Below are positions 26,983 to 35,949 of a stretch of 64,000 bases of DNA, piece by piece; position 1 is the stretch's first letter, and every line of letters starts with the position of its first letter. Source of the DNA: Salinicoccus halodurans. GTDB lineage: Bacteria; Bacillota; Bacilli; Staphylococcales; Salinicoccaceae. The position numbers were made by a program, and so were the translations under genes. The stretch spans positions 1 through 64,000 of the forward strand of contig NZ_FOTB01000004.1 of assembly GCF_900114445.1 (NCBI RefSeq), given 5' to 3'. The notes below the pieces were generated by a model. That model did no database searches, was not told where the DNA came from, and saw nothing but the letters and a program-made list of their open reading frames with translations.

Positions 26983-29685
26983 ATGAAGTACAAAAACCGT
27001 TTAATTGTCCCTACAGTTGTCACTCTTTCATTACTTGGACTTTCTGATGTTACAAGTGCAGATGAGAAGAACAACGATTCCCCCTCTTTTGAGACTGCCA
27101 CCGAAGAAAGCATCTCCACTTCTGAATCATCAACCGATGCTAATGATGTGAATGAAAATGCCCAGGTTACTACATCTAATGAATTTGAAGGTACAAAAAA
27201 TCAGATATCACAACCAGTAAATGAAAAATCTGATGATCAAATACATAATTCCGATGAGCAATATAAGACTAATGATATTTCTAGTAATCTCAGTGAAAGT
27301 AAAAAGATATCTGTTTCAGAATCAGAAGACGAATCGCAAGCTTCCAATGTTTCCTCTTCGGAAAATAGCCATGACAGATCTGAACAGGAGGGAGAAGTCA
27401 AAACTTCTGCAGCTGAAATTACAGATGAAACAAAAAAAAGCACAGAACCTAATGTAAATGATGTTTCTGACGATGGCAGTGAAAGTAAAAACACACCCGC
27501 TTCAGAATCAGCTGCTGAATCACAGGCTCCCAAAGTTCGGCCATCAGAAAGTAACAATGATAGACCTGAAGAAACACAGGTGGATAATAGCGATGAAAAA
27601 AATGCTTTAGAACAAAAAGAAAATTCGGAAGACCAACTTGAAAATCTGGAATCCGAGAATACTGAAATAAGTAATCATAAAGAAAATATACCTTCACACA
27701 ATATTGAAAGTACACAAGAAAAGCAACTTCCTGATGGAGAAAAAGACATTCAGGTTAATGATGAATCCGCAATCGGCAAAGAGAAAAATACATCTGATGT
27801 GAATAAATCGGAAAGTGAAAATACTGAAGAGGCCAAAGAACAGGTCGTGGATACATCAACAGAAGCTCAACTTGATCCAGATAATATAGAAGAGGAAAAA
27901 GAAGAAGTGGTTGAAAGTGAAGCAGAAATTTTTGGTTTAAGAACATTCATCCTCCCTTCTTCAGCTACTCTTAAGGCTGAAACTTTCAAAAAATCTGTAG
28001 ATGCTGTACCTCAATATGACGATGCCTATTATGCGGCCAAAGTATCGTCTGGACCAAACTCCGGTAGATACAGTCCTGTCACCAGCGATGACAGTGAATC
28101 ATTGGGATGGCTTGAAAATCGAACACTATTCATTTCTGAGCAGGCTAAATACAACGGTACTACTTTCTACAAAATCCATTCTGGAATTGATGGTCCGATG
28201 CAGGGATGGGTCAAAGAAGAAGATCTGCGTTTGTTTGATATGACAAAACCTAAAAATCATAAGAAGACCTATGATATTAAATTAGATAAACATCACTTGC
28301 TAACAGATCCGTGGGGAACTGCCAATCAATATGTAAAACGTTTGGATAGATACGGTGATACGCCATTCCACGCTGAAAAATATTTAGAGTTGGGCGCTCA
28401 CACATATTATTATGGAAAAATTGGAAATGATCACGGCTGGTTGGAAGAATCAAGACTAGTCGATACTTCCAGGACACCATTTTACAGGGATATGAAAGTT
28501 GCTGCCCGCGTAAAAAGTGGTGAAAATTCAGGCAGGTACAGCCCCGTTACCAGCAAAAATAGTGTGTCACTCGGATGGTTGGAAAATAGGACACTATTTA
28601 TTACTGAGCAGGCGAAATATCAGGGTACCACTTTCTATAAAATTCATTCTGGAATAGATGGACCTATGCAAGGCTGGGTTAAATCCCAAGATTTAAGACT
28701 GTTCGACACTACTAATCCTGTCGCACACAAAAAAGATTATGCGATTTACCAGCCAGGTCACTACTTGCTCACTGATCCATGGGGCACTGCCAATCAATAT
28801 ATTAAGCAATTAAGCACGTATGGCAACTCGTTATTTAAAGCTGAAAAATCTATGAAACTTGGTGCGCATACCTACTATTACGGGAAAATTGGAAATGATT
28901 ATGGTTGGTTGGAAGAATCCAGAGTAAAGCCTGCACCTGATAAACCTGTAGCCCCTTCTCCTTCTGTTAAAACAGTCAGATATAATCAGTCATTTAATCA
29001 GGTGCTCAACACTCAGATGAATCTTTCATCCAAACCGCAGGCATGGGCAAACGGTGGTGGCTGGAGAAATGCAACACGTAGCGAAGTTGCCCGCTTCCTG
29101 GATACTTCTAATCAGACTTCAGAAACTTGGATGTATACTTTCCTTGATTTGGATCGTTCTCAAAATATAGCCAGCTCAACACTCAATAACAGACTACTGA
29201 GTGGTAAGGGTACATTGAGCAACCAGGGAAGTGCATTTTTAAATGCAGCCAATACACAAGGTATCAATGAAGTTTATCTCATTTCACATGCTATACATGA
29301 AACAGGCAATGGTACAAGCACACTGGCACAGGGTGTAAGACTGGATTCCAACGGAAATATTTCTTCCAATGGTAAAAAGTACTACAACATGTACGGCATT
29401 GGAGCATATGACTACAATCCTGTTCTTGCCGGTGCACGCTATGCACAGCAGATGGGCTGGGATACACCTGCCAAAGCTATCGTAGGCGGTGCACGCTTCA
29501 TTTCTCAAAGTTATTTCAACAGAGGGCAGACGACACTCTATTCCATGAGATGGAACCCACTTAATCCTGGGACTTATCAATACGCGACTGATGTCAACTG
29601 GGCATACGCAACTGCCAGAAACCTTCAAAACTACTATAATCAACTCGATATTAAAGGCAGATATTATACGAAACATATTTTCTAA
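26983..29685 (+). CDS. Secreted GW-repeat N-acetylglucosaminidase (autolysin)
   Basis: Peptidoglycan hydrolase of 900 aa. A signal peptide (about 1-26, cleavage near TSADEK) is followed by about 300 residues of Ser/Glu/Asp/Asn-rich low complexity with an internal duplication. Next come two long near-identical blocks of GW-type cell-wall-binding modules (about 341-500 and 501-648, both containing SLGWLENRTLFI and GPMQGWVK). The C-terminal GH73 glucosaminidase domain (about 665-900) has its likely catalytic Glu at E773 in SHAIHETGNGTS. This is the layout of the glucosaminidase half of staphylococcal Atl with an added acidic stalk. GW modules bind teichoic acids, so its place beside a TarGH exporter is sensible. 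A strong ribosome site (AAGGAGG) is present. A terminator follows at 29691. Confidence 0.92.
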   Translation: MKYKNRLIVPTVVTLSLLGLSDVTSADEKNNDSPSFETATEESISTSESSTDANDVNENAQVTTSNEFEGTKNQISQPVNEKSDDQIHNSDEQYKTNDISSNLSESKKISVSESEDESQASNVSSSENSHDRSEQEGEVKTSAAEITDETKKSTEPNVNDVSDDGSESKNTPASESAAESQAPKVRPSESNNDRPEETQVDNSDEKNALEQKENSEDQLENLESENTEISNHKENIPSHNIESTQEKQLPDGEKDIQVNDESAIGKEKNTSDVNKSESENTEEAKEQVVDTSTEAQLDPDNIEEEKEEVVESEAEIFGLRTFILPSSATLKAETFKKSVDAVPQYDDAYYAAKVSSGPNSGRYSPVTSDDSESLGWLENRTLFISEQAKYNGTTFYKIHSGIDGPMQGWVKEEDLRLFDMTKPKNHKKTYDIKLDKHHLLTDPWGTANQYVKRLDRYGDTPFHAEKYLELGAHTYYYGKIGNDHGWLEESRLVDTSRTPFYRDMKVAARVKSGENSGRYSPVTSKNSVSLGWLENRTLFITEQAKYQGTTFYKIHSGIDGPMQGWVKSQDLRLFDTTNPVAHKKDYAIYQPGHYLLTDPWGTANQYIKQLSTYGNSLFKAEKSMKLGAHTYYYGKIGNDYGWLEESRVKPAPDKPVAPSPSVKTVRYNQSFNQVLNTQMNLSSKPQAWANGGGWRNATRSEVARFLDTSNQTSETWMYTFLDLDRSQNIASSTLNNRLLSGKGTLSNQGSAFLNAANTQGINEVYLISHAIHETGNGTSTLAQGVRLDSNGNISSNGKKYYNMYGIGAYDYNPVLAGARYAQQMGWDTPAKAIVGGARFISQSYFNRGQTTLYSMRWNPLNPGTYQYATDVNWAYATARNLQNYYNQLDIKGRYYTKHIF

Positions 29686-29690
29686 ACATG

Positions 29691-29730
29691 AAGACCTCCG
29701 GCAAATTCACCGGAGGTCTTTATTATTATT
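29691..29730. terminator. Terminator shared by glucosaminidase and convergent GT4 gene
   Basis: An 11-bp perfect stem AAGACCTCCGG / CCGGAGGTCTT (29691-29701 with 29710-29720) has an 8-nt loop and is followed on the plus strand by a T-rich tail. It starts five bases past the plus-strand stop. Confidence 0.9.
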
Positions 29731-30892
29731 TTATTTTTTTGTAAACCCGCTTCAAAACATCTTTCTCATTATCCCAATTATACTTCTGTTTTGCCTGCTT
29801 TGTATTTTCACTGAACTGCCTTCGCAGTTCGTCATCATCCACCAGTTTCTGGATGGCTTCTTTCAGCTGCTTCGTGCTTTCCGGTTCAACTGTCAGTCCG
29901 ACTTGCTCGTTTTCAATGACCGCTTCTATCTCCGGCAGTCTGGAGCCGATGACAGGCACATGTGCCATGATGTACTCGAACAGCTTGTTGCTGGAGGCTG
30001 AATAGTGGTTGAAGTTTGTGTTCTCCAGGAACTGGATGCCGATGTCGGCTGCCTTCGTGTAGCGCCTCAATTCCTTATACGGCACTCTCTGGATGAAGTC
30101 GACTTTATGTTCCAGTCCGAGCTCCTTGTGATGATCGATGAGGTTGAGTCTTTCTTTGCCGTCGCCGATCATGATGAGTCTTGCGCCTTCAACTTCTTTG
30201 AATGCATCGAGCAGTTTGAACAGTCCCCTGCCTTCCTGCATGCCGCCCTGATAGAGTACGACTTTCTCTGACTCCGGTATATTGAATTCCTGTCTGATCG
30301 GATAGGCTTCGACCTCGTCAATCTCATAGAACTCCGAATAGTTGTGCACAGGTGTCGGGCGATCCTTGTACAGTCTTCTATGATAATCGGCTCTTGTGTC
30401 GTTCTCCACAATGACATGGTCGACGAATTTCAACAAAAACTTCTCTATCCTGTACACTTTTTTGAAGCTGTAATGTGTCCGGCTAGTCTGCACTTCATGG
30501 GAATCGTAGATCAGCGGCTTTCGGTTCCGTCTGAGTTTGGCACTCGCAATCCCCTGCAGCAGTGTGTTCAGATCATGTGAGTGGTACACATCCGCATTCT
30601 GTTTTCTGCCGAGTGCCATCATCTTGAGCATCTCGAGCATATTGGGGATGTGTTTGTTCAGGACACCGGATTTTATTCTACTAGTTATGAACTTAGGCAG
30701 TTCGAGTTTCAGGGGGCGGTTGACGATTACGCCCGGCGCCACTGTTTCGGCTGACGGCAGATACAGCTCGTCCATCTCCTTTTTGGCGATGACTGTGACC
30801 GTGTATCCCATTTCTGTGAGTGCGGTCGCTTCCCTGAGCACGCGCGCATCGTTTACAAAGTTGTTCCAGACGAACATCGTTACCTGCTTCAT
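29726..30892 (-). CDS. Glycosyltransferase family 4 protein
   Basis: GT-B transferase of 388 aa. The N-terminus, MKQVTMFVWNNFVNDARVLREA, carries the NDARV acceptor-loop motif seen in many GT4 enzymes. DVYHSHDLNTLLQG (about 98-112) and PLIYDSHEVQTSR follow. The C-terminal donor half has YQGGMQEGRGLFKLLDAF and NKLFEYIMAHVPVIGSRLPE (about 303-322). Base composition is markedly higher in GC than the genes to the left, so the edge of the AT-rich island lies at about 29.7 kb. It is a single-gene unit divergent from the LCP gene. Substrates are unknown. It is likely part of the core wall-glycan machinery. Confidence 0.87.
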   Translation of the reverse strand: MKQVTMFVWNNFVNDARVLREATALTEMGYTVTVIAKKEMDELYLPSAETVAPGVIVNRPLKLELPKFITSRIKSGVLNKHIPNMLEMLKMMALGRKQNADVYHSHDLNTLLQGIASAKLRRNRKPLIYDSHEVQTSRTHYSFKKVYRIEKFLLKFVDHVIVENDTRADYHRRLYKDRPTPVHNYSEFYEIDEVEAYPIRQEFNIPESEKVVLYQGGMQEGRGLFKLLDAFKEVEGARLIMIGDGKERLNLIDHHKELGLEHKVDFIQRVPYKELRRYTKAADIGIQFLENTNFNHYSASSNKLFEYIMAHVPVIGSRLPEIEAVIENEQVGLTVEPESTKQLKEAIQKLVDDDELRRQFSENTKQAKQKYNWDNEKDVLKRVYKKIK

Positions 30893-31045
30893 ACTGCACC
30901 TCTATCGTTTTTCATAAAAAATTCATCATGCTGTAAACATACAATTCCTTGTGATTGATCCCGTTTTTCGATATCATGGATGACAGTTTTCAAAAATAAA
31001 TGTAATCGTCATCCATATGTATTTCATTTTACCGTTACATCATAT

Positions 31046-31051
31046 TATAAT
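31046..31051 (+). promoter_or_regulatory. Candidate -10 box upstream of the LCP gene
   Basis: A perfect TATAAT lies 57 bp before the LCP start codon. The -35 region is poor (TTTCAT-like about 18 bp upstream). Confidence 0.35.
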
Positions 31052-31108
31052 GAAAGTTATGTATAAAGTCATTACATCTAAATTCCAATTAAAGTAGGTT
31101 ACTAATTT

Positions 31109-32506
31109 ATGAAAAAATTTTTATACGGCGCAATCATCGTCCTGGTCATTGCCCTGGTTGTCATCGGTGCTTATCTGTTCAACCTGTTCAATGCTTTCCA
31201 AAGTGGCGTAAACAGCTCTTTCGAGGGGACTGACCGGGAAGGGTCCGAACTCCGCGAGGGGGACATAGATCCGTCCATGGACAGCTTCACCGTGCTCATA
31301 CTCGGGGTGGACGAGAATGAAGCCCGCAAAGAGAAGAACAACATGGACACTGATGATTTCCGTACCGACACCATGATGCTCGCGACTTTCGACAAGGACG
31401 CGGACGAAGTGAAGCTGACGGGCATCCCGAGGGATACGCTGACTTATTTCCCTGAACAGAACTACTTCGACAAGATTACGCATGCGCACCGTGAGGGCGG
31501 ACCTGACGGCTCCATGAAAGCTGTGGAGTCACTGCTCAACGTGCCTGTCGATTTCTACGTGCGTGTGAACATGTCTGCTGTTGTCGATGTGGTTGACGCA
31601 ATCGGCGGTGTTGAGTTCGATGTTCCTTTCGATATGAACGAACCGAATTCGAACGATGACGGCCGTACTAAATTGGAAGAAGGCAAGCAGACGCTGAACG
31701 GTGAGGAAGCACTTGCTGTAGTCAGGAGTCGCCGCGTGGATACCGACCTCGGACGCGGACAGCGCCAGCTGGAGATGGTGGAAGCCATTCTCGGCAAAGC
31801 CAAATCGACCGGTGCACTGACAAAACTGGATGATCTGATCAAAGTTGTTGCGGATAATACGAAGCACAACATGAAAGCCAAGACGATCAGAAGTCTTGCG
31901 GCGTACTATTCATTCAACGACATCGAGTTCAATTCAACACAGGTTCGCGGCAGTGATTACTGGAACCCGGGCAACGGCGCCTACTTCTACTGGGCGAACG
32001 AGGAACACCTCTATACGATTTCCAAGACACTGAGGGAAACGCTCGGTCTTGAGGAACCGGAACCTTATGATCTGATCAATGTCAGACTGGCGGACTACAT
32101 TACACCTTACCAGTATGTGGACGACTACTATCTGGAGGAGTTTGAACCGGAAGTACCGCCTTACTTCATGCAGGAGGGTTACGAGCCGCAGTTCGGTGAT
32201 GGTTTCGAGATCCCTGATTCCAACCCTGAGGAGAGCATCGAAGGCGAAGGTGACATTGAGAGCAACCCTGAAGCAATGCCTGAAGGAGAATCGGATGAGG
32301 AATCAACAGAGGAACAGTCTTCTGAAGAACCGACTCAGGAAGAATCCGTTCAGGAGGAATCTTCCGAAGCACCCTACAATGATGGATCCGGTCAGAACTA
32401 TGACGACGGCACAGGCGGCCAATATGATGAACAACCGGCACAGGAAGAGTATAATGGTGGCACAGGCGGATTCGAAGGCAATACCCGTTCTTATAACGGA
32501 GTTTAG
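31109..32506 (+). CDS. LytR-CpsA-Psr (LCP) family glycopolymer ligase
   Basis: Membrane-anchored enzyme of 465 aa that, by family, transfers lipid-linked wall teichoic acid or capsule to peptidoglycan. A short cytoplasmic start is followed by one membrane span (about 5-27). The extracellular LCP domain (about 60-300) contains VLILGVDENE, DDFRTDTMMLATF, LTGIPRDTLTYFP and VVRSRRVDTDLGRGQRQ, with the conserved Arg and Asp residues that bind the polyprenyl pyrophosphate. The last about 100 residues are acidic low complexity with Glu/Ser then Gly/Asp/Tyr repeats, unusual for the family and probably a wall-spanning tail. It is followed 11 bp later by the DUF2538 gene, suggesting one transcript. Confidence 0.92.
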   Translation: MKKFLYGAIIVLVIALVVIGAYLFNLFNAFQSGVNSSFEGTDREGSELREGDIDPSMDSFTVLILGVDENEARKEKNNMDTDDFRTDTMMLATFDKDADEVKLTGIPRDTLTYFPEQNYFDKITHAHREGGPDGSMKAVESLLNVPVDFYVRVNMSAVVDVVDAIGGVEFDVPFDMNEPNSNDDGRTKLEEGKQTLNGEEALAVVRSRRVDTDLGRGQRQLEMVEAILGKAKSTGALTKLDDLIKVVADNTKHNMKAKTIRSLAAYYSFNDIEFNSTQVRGSDYWNPGNGAYFYWANEEHLYTISKTLRETLGLEEPEPYDLINVRLADYITPYQYVDDYYLEEFEPEVPPYFMQEGYEPQFGDGFEIPDSNPEESIEGEGDIESNPEAMPEGESDEESTEEQSSEEPTQEESVQEESSEAPYNDGSGQNYDDGTGGQYDEQPAQEEYNGGTGGFEGNTRSYNGV

Positions 32507-32517
32507 GAGCTGATTTA

Positions 32518-32982
32518 ATGAGGAAGACTTATGACAAGGAAACGAACATCAACGAAATGTTCGACTACCTTGAAGATCAGATCAAGAATAGCGGCCGGCC
32601 AAAAATCGAAGATGAATATTTCTATTTCAATCATGAGCATAAAGAGATGTATCTCTCCATCAAGGGGTACTTCAGCGAATCACTGAGCAATCCTGAAGTG
32701 GATGGCGCATGCTACATTCTGGCGATTCCTGAAATATACAGGTACGTGGACATATTCGAGCTGACTTTCCCCATGGATTGGGTGAAGGAGGACGGTAAGC
32801 TGTCCGAGCCGTTCAAGAAGCTGACACCGCACATGCAGTACCTTGCACTGGCAGCAGCCGAAGCGAGCAACATCCGCTTCAATACCCAGCCTTCCCTGTC
32901 TCTCGGTCTCAACTACTGGAACCTCGAGCAGCTGAAGGTATTCTGGCAGTTCACGGCAATCCGCCGTAAAAATGCGATGTAG
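32518..32982 (+). CDS. DUF2538 family protein
   Basis: Small soluble protein of 154 aa that I recognise as DUF2538, a family largely restricted to staphylococci and relatives. Visible features are an N-terminal helix (NEMFDYLEDQI), the YFYFNHEHKEMY segment near 38-49 and a C-terminal SLSLGLNYWNLEQLKVFWQF. No function is known and no catalytic motif is evident. A GGAG ribosome site lies seven bases upstream. It sits between the LCP ligase and an acetyltransferase, and its stop lies directly before the ribosome site of the latter, so the three are probably co-transcribed. Confidence 0.8.
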   Translation: MRKTYDKETNINEMFDYLEDQIKNSGRPKIEDEYFYFNHEHKEMYLSIKGYFSESLSNPEVDGACYILAIPEIYRYVDIFELTFPMDWVKEDGKLSEPFKKLTPHMQYLALAAAEASNIRFNTQPSLSLGLNYWNLEQLKVFWQFTAIRRKNAM

Positions 32983-32992
32983 AGGTGAAATC

Positions 32993-33415
32993 ATGGAAAT
33001 TGTAGTTGCAGAGACAAAAGAACTTTATGAACAGTGTCTGGATATCCGTAAGCGCGTATTCGTAGAAGAACAGAACGTCCCCCTCGACCGCGAAATCGAT
33101 GAGCATGAGGACTTTGCGACACATATCCTTCTGAGGGACGACACACCGCTCGGCACTGTCAGATACAGGCCGTTATCCAAAGAGACGGTCAAAGTGGAAC
33201 GCATGGCAGTGATGCCGGAGGCGAGAGGACTGAAGCTCGGCAGGAAACTGATGGATTTCGTCCATGAACATGCAAAACACTATGGCTATGAAAAAGCCAG
33301 ATTGGGTGCCCAGACGCACGCAGCAAGCTTTTATGAAAAACTGGGGTACAAGATCGTATCGGATGAGTTTGAAGATGCAGGCATCCCCCACGTCTATATG
33401 GAACGGGAAATATAA
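32993..33415 (+). CDS. GNAT-family N-acetyltransferase
   Basis: Acetyl-CoA-dependent acetyltransferase of 140 aa. The GNAT core has motif A VERMAVMPEARGLKLGRKLMDF (RGLKLGRKL holds the pyrophosphate loop) and motif B GAQTHAASFYEKLGYKIVSDEFEDAG, with an N-terminal CLDIRKRVFVEEQNVP typical of the ElaA/YjcF subfamily. The frame opens at 32972, but AGAGGTG lies six bases before the ATG at 32993, so the shorter protein is preferred. The substrate is unknown. It is the last gene of the LCP unit, with a strong terminator directly after. Confidence 0.85.
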   Translation: MEIVVAETKELYEQCLDIRKRVFVEEQNVPLDREIDEHEDFATHILLRDDTPLGTVRYRPLSKETVKVERMAVMPEARGLKLGRKLMDFVHEHAKHYGYEKARLGAQTHAASFYEKLGYKIVSDEFEDAGIPHVYMEREI

Positions 33416-33424
33416 TATAAACAG

Positions 33425-33468
33425 AAACAGGAGAATCCAATTAAGAAACTGGATTCTCCTGTTTTTTT
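33425..33468. terminator. Terminator between GNAT gene and convergent GT operon
   Basis: A perfect 15-bp stem AAACAGGAGAATCCA / TGGATTCTCCTGTTT (33425-33439 with 33450-33464) is followed on the plus strand by a T-run. The stop codon of the minus-strand gene (33441) lies inside the loop. Confidence 0.9.
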
Positions 33469-35609
33469 GTGATGAGATGCAGGTTTTCCCGGATTTTATC
33501 AAGATCATTCAATGCGTTGGAAATGATCCTGTCCGGCTCTTCTCTGCTTATTTCTTCGAGTGTGCTGCCCTCTTCATACTGGATCCATATGTTTGTCCCG
33601 GAGCCGGTGTAATCGCTGAACTTCGACGGCAGGTAAGGATTACGTCTCTTATATTCGCTTGTGCGGGCATCGCTCAGCATGAGGTAGTCGAATGATTTTG
33701 AGGCACTCAGGAATTCGAAATATCTGAGGTAAGGGTTCACTTCCACGACATCTTTCAGGCCGTTCGAATAGATCTGGCTTTTCACCTGCCGGGTGCTGTT
33801 CGTGAATACATGAATCTTTACATCAAGTCCGTCCGCTTTGATGATGCCCGCGATGTTCATGATTTCTTCGGCGTTCCTCGTTTCGTAAAAGTTTCCGAAA
33901 TAGCCGATGTTGATCTTATCCTTATCCAGCTCCACATAGTTCTTCTGGAAGCTGTAGTATGCCGCATCCAGAGTCGGATGTTTGGCAATGGCTGATTTTC
34001 TTCTCACCATTTCTTTGAAATCCTCATCGAAGCGTTCAATCATCGCTTCCAGCTGCCGTTCATTTGTGAAGACCAGTTCTTCGGCGAATAGGAACGGAAT
34101 GACTTCTGTCATATTGAACAGATTTTCATCCAGATATTTCTGGTAGTTGGATGCGGTATGCTTACGTATCTCCTTGATGTCCTTTTTCGTATAGAAAGGA
34201 GACTGGCGGATATTGTTCTTTATATCCCTGTACAGTGGATCAGAGAACTCCGCAATCCATTTGATGTTCCTGCTCTCCTTGAATATCTCGTAGGCAAGGA
34301 CGTGGGAAGCCGGCCACAGTGCTCTCGAGTATATTTCATTATATTTGTAGATATCGAGCTTCTCCATCGACCGTTCGACGAACAGACCGATGTATTTGCT
34401 GTTGGTGAAGGAGGACGTCGTATTGATCTCCCTGCGGTTTGCGATATACGGCTCCGCCAGGCGTTCGAGTGTCAGATCCATGTTCCTGACGTCGTACATA
34501 TTGTTGTGGATGACGTCACACGGCACGCCCGCTTCGACGATCCTTTTCGCCATGACGATGCCGCTCGTATCGGAATACGGCGGAAAACAGTAGCTGATGT
34601 AGAGCCGCTTCGCCAGATCCTCGTTCATGCGCGCATACGGGAAGTATTCATCGGTGAAGTGCGCCACTTCGGAAGCGACCTGGCCATAGTCCTCCATATG
34701 CTCTTTCAAGTATCTGTTCATGAAGCCGGCCTGGGCACGCATACGGTCAATGATGAGCGTCCGCACCTCTTCATCATCCTCCACTTTCAATATGTCCTGC
34801 AGTTTTTCAAGCACTTTGACACGGTCCGTGATGCTGAACTCATAATTGGATTTCGTCCGGGAAAGTGAATTGTCCACCATATGCCTGTAGTAGATTGCTT
34901 CATTCGGATTCACTTTGACGATGGGCTTGTGCTCGGAGATGAGCTGCATATAGAGCAGCACATCCTCACCGTTGTTGAGCGTCTCGTCGAACTTCGTCCT
35001 TTTCAGCAGATGTGTCGGGAGGACTTTGCCGCCGTTCAGCGAAAGGTTTTTGACGACGCTGTAATAGCTCTCGGGATATGTTCCCTGTTTGGACAGCTCC
35101 CGGTTGATATGGTTGGAACCGCCGTCGCTCTTCTGACCTCTCACATCATAGAGTCTGTTGAGCAGTATGGTAAACGGCTCGCATTCCGAGAGTGAATGCT
35201 CCAGATAATCCTCCGACAGCGTGTCGTCGGAATCGAGGAAGGCGATATTGGAGTAGGATGCATTCCTTATCCCTTCGTTTCTCGCCCTGCTCACACCCTG
35301 CTCTGTATAGAGCACTCTGTAGTTTTTTTCTTTTTCCAAAGCGGTGAATATCTCTTCGGTCCGGGCGTACTCGCCGTTGAATATGATGATGACCTCAAAC
35401 TGGTCTTTGTCCAGGGTCTGCTCTTCCAGTGAGGAAATCAGCCGTTCGATGTACTCCTCACCACGATGGACAGGGATGATGACACTGATGCCTTCAGATA
35501 GAGGAAATTCATGAATTTCAGGCTGTTTGGACGGTTTCTTCCCCAAAGTGATGTGCTTCTTGATCTCTTCAATTTCCTGCAATCTCTTGCGAATTTTAAG
35601 TTCAGACAT
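33441..35609 (-). CDS. Bifunctional glycosyltransferase: GT2 + GT-B domain
   Basis: Protein of 722 aa. After a short helical start, a GT2 domain (about 40-270) shows VIIPVHRGEEYIERLI, EQGVSRARNEGIRNA and the metal-binding LDSDDTL. A second, GT-B-like domain (about 338-700) shows YISYCFPPYSDTSGIVMAKRI, IKWIAEFSDPLYRDI, NIGYFGNFYETRNAEE and PYLPSKFSDYTGSGTNIW. The second domain is strongly similar to that of the 36874-38952 protein, with the same order of motifs. It is the last gene of the eight-gene minus-strand operon starting with tarG at 41910. The two domains could add alternating units of a repeating glycan. That is inference. Confidence 0.82.
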   Translation of the reverse strand: MSELKIRKRLQEIEEIKKHITLGKKPSKQPEIHEFPLSEGISVIIPVHRGEEYIERLISSLEEQTLDKDQFEVIIIFNGEYARTEEIFTALEKEKNYRVLYTEQGVSRARNEGIRNASYSNIAFLDSDDTLSEDYLEHSLSECEPFTILLNRLYDVRGQKSDGGSNHINRELSKQGTYPESYYSVVKNLSLNGGKVLPTHLLKRTKFDETLNNGEDVLLYMQLISEHKPIVKVNPNEAIYYRHMVDNSLSRTKSNYEFSITDRVKVLEKLQDILKVEDDEEVRTLIIDRMRAQAGFMNRYLKEHMEDYGQVASEVAHFTDEYFPYARMNEDLAKRLYISYCFPPYSDTSGIVMAKRIVEAGVPCDVIHNNMYDVRNMDLTLERLAEPYIANRREINTTSSFTNSKYIGLFVERSMEKLDIYKYNEIYSRALWPASHVLAYEIFKESRNIKWIAEFSDPLYRDIKNNIRQSPFYTKKDIKEIRKHTASNYQKYLDENLFNMTEVIPFLFAEELVFTNERQLEAMIERFDEDFKEMVRRKSAIAKHPTLDAAYYSFQKNYVELDKDKINIGYFGNFYETRNAEEIMNIAGIIKADGLDVKIHVFTNSTRQVKSQIYSNGLKDVVEVNPYLRYFEFLSASKSFDYLMLSDARTSEYKRRNPYLPSKFSDYTGSGTNIWIQYEEGSTLEEISREEPDRIISNALNDLDKIRENLHLITKKQENPVS

Positions 35610-35616
35610 TTTATCC

Positions 35617-35826
35617 CTACTTCTTCATCATCTTTTTTGCTTTTAAGGCGGCTTTTATCGGGAGGAACTCTTTATATTTCTGGAGCTCGCGGGAGAGCCG
35701 GGCGTTATCATTTTTGAGTGCCGACATTTCCTGGTCAATTATTTTGAACTCGCTGAGTACACGTTCCTCCTGCTCCAGGCTCTCGAGGGCAATTTTTTTC
35801 AACTCTTCATAACTCAACTGGTCCAT
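35617..35826 (-). CDS. Small coiled-coil protein (69 aa)
   Basis: Very small protein of 69 aa, almost entirely heptad-like helix (LSYEELKKIALESLEQEERVL and DQEMSALKNDNARLSREL) with a basic tail KAALKAKKMMKK. A GGAAGTGAG ribosome site precedes the ATG, and the stop is seven bases from the next gene, so I take it as real and translated. It probably acts as a scaffold or partner for one of the flanking enzymes. Its basic tail could touch the membrane. No family was recognised. Confidence 0.6.
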   Translation of the reverse strand: MDQLSYEELKKIALESLEQEERVLSEFKIIDQEMSALKNDNARLSRELQKYKEFLPIKAALKAKKMMKK

Positions 35827-35949
35827 ATTGACTCACTTCCATCCTTTTTTAGGCATACCTGTGCCATATTGCTACTACAGTATAATATACGAACATTAAT
35901 ATTTAATTAAAATACACCGGCAATTTCAAGAAATTATGCAATATTTTGT

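Noticed and set aside
34158-34868. Plus-strand 236-codon gene
   Set aside because: Shadow of the 722-aa glycosyltransferase on the other strand; no supporting motif or ribosome site.
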